64,000 nt of DNA from Bacillus sp. FJAT-27264 (GTDB lineage: Bacteria > Bacillota > Bacilli > Paenibacillales > Paenibacillaceae). The stretch is from NCBI RefSeq assembly GCF_001682855.1, contig NZ_MAQW01000029.1, forward strand, positions 21,615 to 85,614, read 5' to 3'. The position numbers were made by a program, and so were the translations under genes. Of this stretch, positions 60,320 through 64,000 are shown piece after piece. The notes under the pieces are model-generated. The model searched no databases. It saw nothing but the letters and a program-made list of their open reading frames with translations, and was not told the DNA's origin. How positions within the stretch are numbered: the stretch's first letter is position 1; each line of letters starts with the position of its first letter.

Positions 60320-62650
60320 TTACTTCAAGGTGACCTCGTATAAGGTCCCGCTGTTGGCCGTTGCACCTGCTCCCTGCCAATCCGCCGTGGGCACCTCAGT
60401 TCCATTCTCGGTAATCCAGGTTGTCAGTTCGCTATTTCCACCCCGGCCGCCGCCCATCCCACCGCCGGAAATGAGGAAATATTTAACTTTCCCACTCTCT
60501 ACCAGTGCCTTCAAAGAGTCAGGCGTGTATACCTGATCAGAGGCATTAAATCCGTTAAGAATCACTACGGACGCATTGTTGTCGATGATATAAGGTCCGG
60601 CAGTCCCATAATCCATGGCTGCGAACAAGTATTGTTCGCCGGAATTATGCTCCTCCAGATAAGTCAGTAGAGCTTCGTTAACCCCTTCGCTGCCGCGCCC
60701 GCCGAAGCCGCCCCTACCGCCAGCAAAGTTGCCTGCACCTCCACCGAAGTTACCAGTGCCACCACCAAAGCCGCCAGCAGAATTGTCTGCACCTCCGCCC
60801 AAGTTACCCGCGTTGCCATCAGAGTTGCCCGCACCTCCACCAAAGCCGCCCGTGCCGCCACCGAAGTTAGCCCCGCGGCCACCTAGTACATTTGGATCGT
60901 CGCCACTGGCATTGAAACCAGTATTCATGCGCAGACCGCCGCCCGGGCCAGAGTTGCTGTCAGGCCCCGCAGCCGGGGTCATGCTGTTAGAACCATAGGC
61001 AATCGGCGTTATCGCCCAGTAGAGGGGGCCGATCAATAACACCAGCAGCCCGGCAACCGCCGTTACATGCACGAATGATTGCTCTTTACCCTTGAAAATA
61101 ACGAGCAGCAGGGTCACTGCAATGCCAGCAGCCAAAATGCCGATGGACCATCCGCTGCCGATAGTACTGTCGTAAGGGTGTAGAATATACCCTTGCAGGG
61201 CCACTGTGGCCAATATGGCTGCCGGAAGCAGCCAGGAACGCCAGCCGGAGCGCTCACGGTACTGGCTCCATAGCTGTATCCAGCCTGCGCCAGCCAGTGC
61301 GGCAATCGGCGGAGCCATCATGATCAGGTAATACTGGTGGAAGAACCCGGCGATGCTGAAGAAGCCCATTACCGGCACCAGCCATGCCAACCAGAATATT
61401 GCCTCTTTATGCTTCTGCGTGAAGTTTCTTCTGCGCAGACTGGCGAACAGCCCGATACAAGCAACAGCTACGAGTGGCAGCAGCCAGCTAGCCTGACCAG
61501 ACAGATCGGACTGGAAGAGCCGTAGCGCTCCGGGCGTACCTGTGTGGAACATTCCACCACCGCCGCCGAATCCTCCTTGACCTCCCTGGCCCCTGTCCCG
61601 TTGTCGCCCATCGGAGTTCATGCCATTTCCCGGAGGAAAACCCTGCAGCCCTCCGTTCATCTGGCCACCGGCGGAACCTCCGTCTAGCCGTTTTCCCTGT
61701 CCGGATCTACCACCGTCCATCCCGGACGCGTTGCTATTTCCTCCGTCCATACCAGACACATTGCCGTTACCGCCGTCCGTCGCTTCGCCATTCCAAGCCG
61801 GCATTTCATTTCCGTTCATATCAGGCATTCCACTACCGCCAAACTCAGCACCAGTGCTGCGATCTCCCGTTAACCGTGAGACCCCGTTATACCCAAAGGC
61901 CAGATTGAGCACAGAATTGGTACCACTGCTTCCTATAAAGGGACGCTTATCCGCCGGTATAGAGTCGACAACTACCGCCCATGACAATGAAACTACTAGC
62001 ATGACTGCTGTGCTCGCTGCCAGTACACCTGTTTTTCGCTTCCAGCCCACCTTAGCTGCTAACAAATAGAACAGGTAGAATGCCGGAAGCACCATGTAAG
62101 CCTGTAGCATCTTTTCATTGAACCCCACTCCAATCAGCGCGAAGGCGGCAAGCAGACTGCCTATACGATTCCTCTGAGTCCCTCTGAAAAGAAACCAGAC
62201 TGCCAGCAGCAGCGTGAATACCAGCATCGCATCAATATTATTCGTGCGGCTAACCGCCGCAGCTACCGGAGTCGAAGCCATCACCAGTGCGGCGATGCGT
62301 GCAGCGCTTCTACCATAGGTTGGTTTAACCAACAGATACACTAGCAAAACTGAGCCTACTCCAGCCAGCGCCTGCGGTAAAATTACGCTCCAGCCATGCA
62401 GCCCGAAAATCAGGGCAAAGAGGCTCTGAATCCAAAACGTTACCGGCGGCTTATCCACCGTCACCGAACCGGCTGAATCCAGAGAAGCAAAAAAGAAATT
62501 ATGAAAGCTCTGTAGCATGCTCCCTACGGCTGTTGTGTAATAGGTATTAGCATAGTGATCGTTCCAAATACCATAGCCATACAGAAATGCTGCAAGGAGC
62601 AGAATAAAAGGTAAAATTAGATCCGGTCCCTGCTTTTTGATCGTTGACAT
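60320..62650 (-). CDS. GT39 (PMT/ArnT-like) membrane glycosyltransferase with two Gly-rich loops
   Basis: 776 residues, YkcB-like. N-terminal GT-C region: ANTYYTTAVGSMLQSFHNFFFASLDSAGSVTVDKPPVTFWIQSLFALIFG with the acidic catalytic loop, and multiple TM helices. Two long extracytoplasmic low-complexity inserts, about 267-367 (NGN/SGMDGG/GGQGGFGGGGG) and 558-653 (repeated GGGxGNFGGG), frame the later helices; a soluble C-terminal domain follows. It would transfer sugar from a lipid carrier to a surface polymer. The ATG at 62650 is used; the open frame continues 48 codons upstream without homology. Its ribosome binding site is only moderate. Confidence 0.86.
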   Translation of the reverse strand: MSTIKKQGPDLILPFILLLAAFLYGYGIWNDHYANTYYTTAVGSMLQSFHNFFFASLDSAGSVTVDKPPVTFWIQSLFALIFGLHGWSVILPQALAGVGSVLLVYLLVKPTYGRSAARIAALVMASTPVAAAVSRTNNIDAMLVFTLLLAVWFLFRGTQRNRIGSLLAAFALIGVGFNEKMLQAYMVLPAFYLFYLLAAKVGWKRKTGVLAASTAVMLVVSLSWAVVVDSIPADKRPFIGSSGTNSVLNLAFGYNGVSRLTGDRSTGAEFGGSGMPDMNGNEMPAWNGEATDGGNGNVSGMDGGNSNASGMDGGRSGQGKRLDGGSAGGQMNGGLQGFPPGNGMNSDGRQRDRGQGGQGGFGGGGGMFHTGTPGALRLFQSDLSGQASWLLPLVAVACIGLFASLRRRNFTQKHKEAIFWLAWLVPVMGFFSIAGFFHQYYLIMMAPPIAALAGAGWIQLWSQYRERSGWRSWLLPAAILATVALQGYILHPYDSTIGSGWSIGILAAGIAVTLLLVIFKGKEQSFVHVTAVAGLLVLLIGPLYWAITPIAYGSNSMTPAAGPDSNSGPGGGLRMNTGFNASGDDPNVLGGRGANFGGGTGGFGGGAGNSDGNAGNLGGGADNSAGGFGGGTGNFGGGAGNFAGGRGGFGGRGSEGVNEALLTYLEEHNSGEQYLFAAMDYGTAGPYIIDNNASVVILNGFNASDQVYTPDSLKALVESGKVKYFLISGGGMGGGRGGNSELTTWITENGTEVPTADWQGAGATANSGTLYEVTLK

Positions 62651-62880
62651 ACGTCCCCCACACTCCCATCGCTCTTTAACTTCATCATGCGGTGTACTGC
62701 TACTTCGTTTCGATGTTCCATGTTCCGCAGATGTAGTATCGCATCCGTACCTTAATGGACAATGAGTGTCCGCTGAATGTTTGCTGAATAACATTTTCAG
62801 GGACGTTGCAACGGTGGCAATTATCTGAACGACTACATTGGCTGCACACTGTGATGACTACAATGGTAGCAATGACCGCA

Positions 62881-63483
62881 GTGGTTTCAGTGGTTTCAGT
62901 GGTTTCAGTGGTTTCAGTGGTTTCAGTGGTTTCAGTGGTTTCAGTGGTTTCAGTGGTTTCAGTGGTTTCAGTGGTTTCAGTGGTTTCAGTGGTTTCAGTG
63001 GTTTCAGTGGTTTCAGTGGTTTCAGTGGTTTCAGTGGTTTCAGTGGTTTCAGTGGTTTCAGTGGTTTCAGTGGTTTCAGTGGTTTCAGTGGTTTCAGTGG
63101 TTTCAGTGGTTTCAGTGGTTTCAGTGGTTTCAGTGGTTTCAGTGGTTTCAGTGGTTTCAGTGGTTTCAGTGGTTTCAGTGGTTTCAGTGGTTTCAGTGGT
63201 TTCAGTGGTTTCAGTGGTTTCAGTGGTTTCAGTGGTTTCAGTGGTTTCAGTGGTTTCAGTGGTTTCAGTGGTTTCAGTGGTTTCAGTGGTTTCAGTGGTT
63301 TCAGTGGTTTCAGTGGTTTCAGTGGTTTCAGTGGTTTCAGTGGTTTCAGTGGTTTCAGTGGTTTCAGTGGTTTCAGTGGTTTCAGTGGTTTCAGTGGTTT
63401 CAGTGGTTTCAGTGGTTTCAGTGGTTTCAGTGGTTTCAGTGGTTTCAGTCATTTCAGTCATTTCAGTCATTTCAGTCGTTGCA
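62881..63483. repeat. 9-bp minisatellite: 63 perfect GTGGTTTCA copies plus variants
   Basis: From 62881 to 63447 the unit GTGGTTTCA repeats 63 times without a single change, followed by three GTCATTTCA and one GTCGTTGCA. Decayed 9-mers (ATGGTAGCA, ATGACCGCA) precede it. Because the unit is 9 bp, every frame stays open and spells VVS, FSG or, on the minus strand, TTE; these are not credible proteins. It ends 230 bp upstream of the GT39 start. Confidence 0.97.
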
Positions 63484-63620
63484 ATAGTACAACGCAAAAA
63501 GCCCCACTGCCCTTTTTCGGGCGAGCGGAGCTTCCTTGCTAAGATTTTTATTCTTCTATAAGCCGAGCAAATGAAATTAACAAAAAGCGAAGATTAGCGA
63601 AGAGGTACGTTTGGAACTGT

Positions 63621-63805
63621 AGGCGCAAAGCGCTCACCTGAAAGTTTTGCATAAAAACTGCCGTAAACTCCGTTTGAACAATCCCAGCACAATAAGGCGC
63701 AAAGCGCTCACCTGAAAGTTTTCCATAAGAACTGCCGTAAACTCCGTCTGAACAATCCCAGCACAATAAGGCGCAAAGCGCCCGCCTAAAAGCTTTTCAT
63801 AGGAA
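63621..63805. repeat. 74-bp direct repeats (family C)
   Basis: Units begin AGGCGCAAAGCGC at 63621, 63695 and 63769, exactly 74 bp apart; the third is partial and diverges after about 35 bp. Each starts with the dyad GCGC-AAA-GCGC. A related single copy is at 16537-16581. Noncoding, although a short frame runs through. Confidence 0.9.
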
Positions 63806-63939
63806 AGTTAACACCGAAAAGACTCTCGACAGCAAGACCTATAATCCATGGCTTGCCAGTCCAGCGATGTCGATAGAAGCGGTATATTCCCCTTCATCTG
63901 CCAACGTCTTAACAATGAAAGAGGGAGCACCTCCCCAAC

Positions 63940-64000
63940 TAACAGCATTTTCGTACCTTATTTTTCATTAAAATAGGTAAATGAGGGAACTAAGGGCATT
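63940..64000. repeat. Start of a phased array, family A (copy A4, cut by window end)
   Basis: A complete site at 63940-63960 (TAACAGCATT...GTACCTTA) is followed exactly 51 bp later by TAAGGGCATT at 63991-64000, the first ten bases of a second site. The 30-bp spacer resembles the outer spacer of the A1 right arm. The rest lies beyond the window. Confidence 0.88.

Noticed and set aside
62734..62754. Extra family A site (GTACCTTA with GCAT upstream) near the GT39 start
   Set aside because: GCAT lies 6 rather than 8 bp from GTACC and there is no partner at plus or minus 51 or 62 bp; probably chance.
62700..63561. Long open frames encoding TTE, VVS or FSG repeats
   Set aside because: They exist because a 9-bp repeat keeps all frames open; no signal peptide, ribosome binding site or nonrepeat domain supports a protein.

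Overview
The window looks like chromosomal DNA of a Bacillota bacterium, most likely Paenibacillus. Pointers are the lplABC-type sugar importer with a YesM/YesN two-component system, an EcsAB-type ABC pair, a bacilliredoxin, glgC/glgD-type glycogen genes, a GDSL hydrolase with a copper-amine-oxidase-like tail, a DUF2935 protein, strong AGGAGG ribosome binding sites and some TTG/GTG starts. The genus is inferred, not proven. Nearly all genes are housekeeping or general metabolism; I see no prophage, insertion sequence, rRNA, tRNA or CRISPR array.

Layout. 1-3.1 kb: end of a WYL regulator, a MarR-controlled DHA2 exporter and a Bcp peroxiredoxin. 3.2-5.7 kb (+): LCP wall-polymer transferase and glutamate-1-semialdehyde aminomutase. 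6-12.9 kb (-): deformylase, GDSL hydrolase, IMPase, UV endonuclease uvsE, ddl and a papain-like amidase. 13.1-15.9 kb: aconitase. 16.9-25.8 kb: IclR regulator, alpha/beta hydrolase, a DUF2935-superoxide dismutase fusion, folE, yneF, queG, GNAT and sodA. 26-33.8 kb: mutY, acpS, hydrolase, nadE, bacilliredoxin, a sporulation-kinase-like sensor and an HI0933 flavoprotein. 34.5-37.2 kb: ecsAB and a frameshifted DUF2785 gene. 37.4-45.2 kb: an alpha-galactoside uptake unit (YesM/YesN, LplABC importer, GH4 MelA). 45.6-49.9 kb: MarR, MFS exporter, GNAT, small protein and free-methionine sulfoxide reductase. 50-54.8 kb: glgC-glgD-glgP. 55.3-58.4 kb: OmpR/HK pair and a lipoprotein. 59.2-62.7 kb: a GT2/GT39 pair for cell-surface glycosylation.

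The most unusual content is between genes. Five 184-185 bp arrays (16249, 21163, 34068, 46316, 58666), plus the start of a sixth at the right edge (63940), each carry four 21-bp near-palindromic sites of the form TAA-N15-TTA. The site starts lie at 0, +51, +113 and +164; one array is 1 bp shorter in the middle. Two unrelated core sequences (family A: 16, 21, 46 and 64 kb; family B: 34 and 58 kb) use the same 51-62-51 ruler, while the spacer DNA is not conserved. All five complete arrays lie in the five convergent intergenic regions longer than about 500 bp; the shorter convergent gaps have none. This reads as a conserved, phased DNA-binding or chromosome-organising element that I do not recognise.

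The same spacers are rich in simple repeats: a TTGGGG/TTCGGG hexamer array, degenerate 11-, 12- and 34-bp repeats, an ACTT tract, 74-bp repeats, and 63 perfect copies of a 9-bp unit about 230 bp upstream of the GT39 gene.
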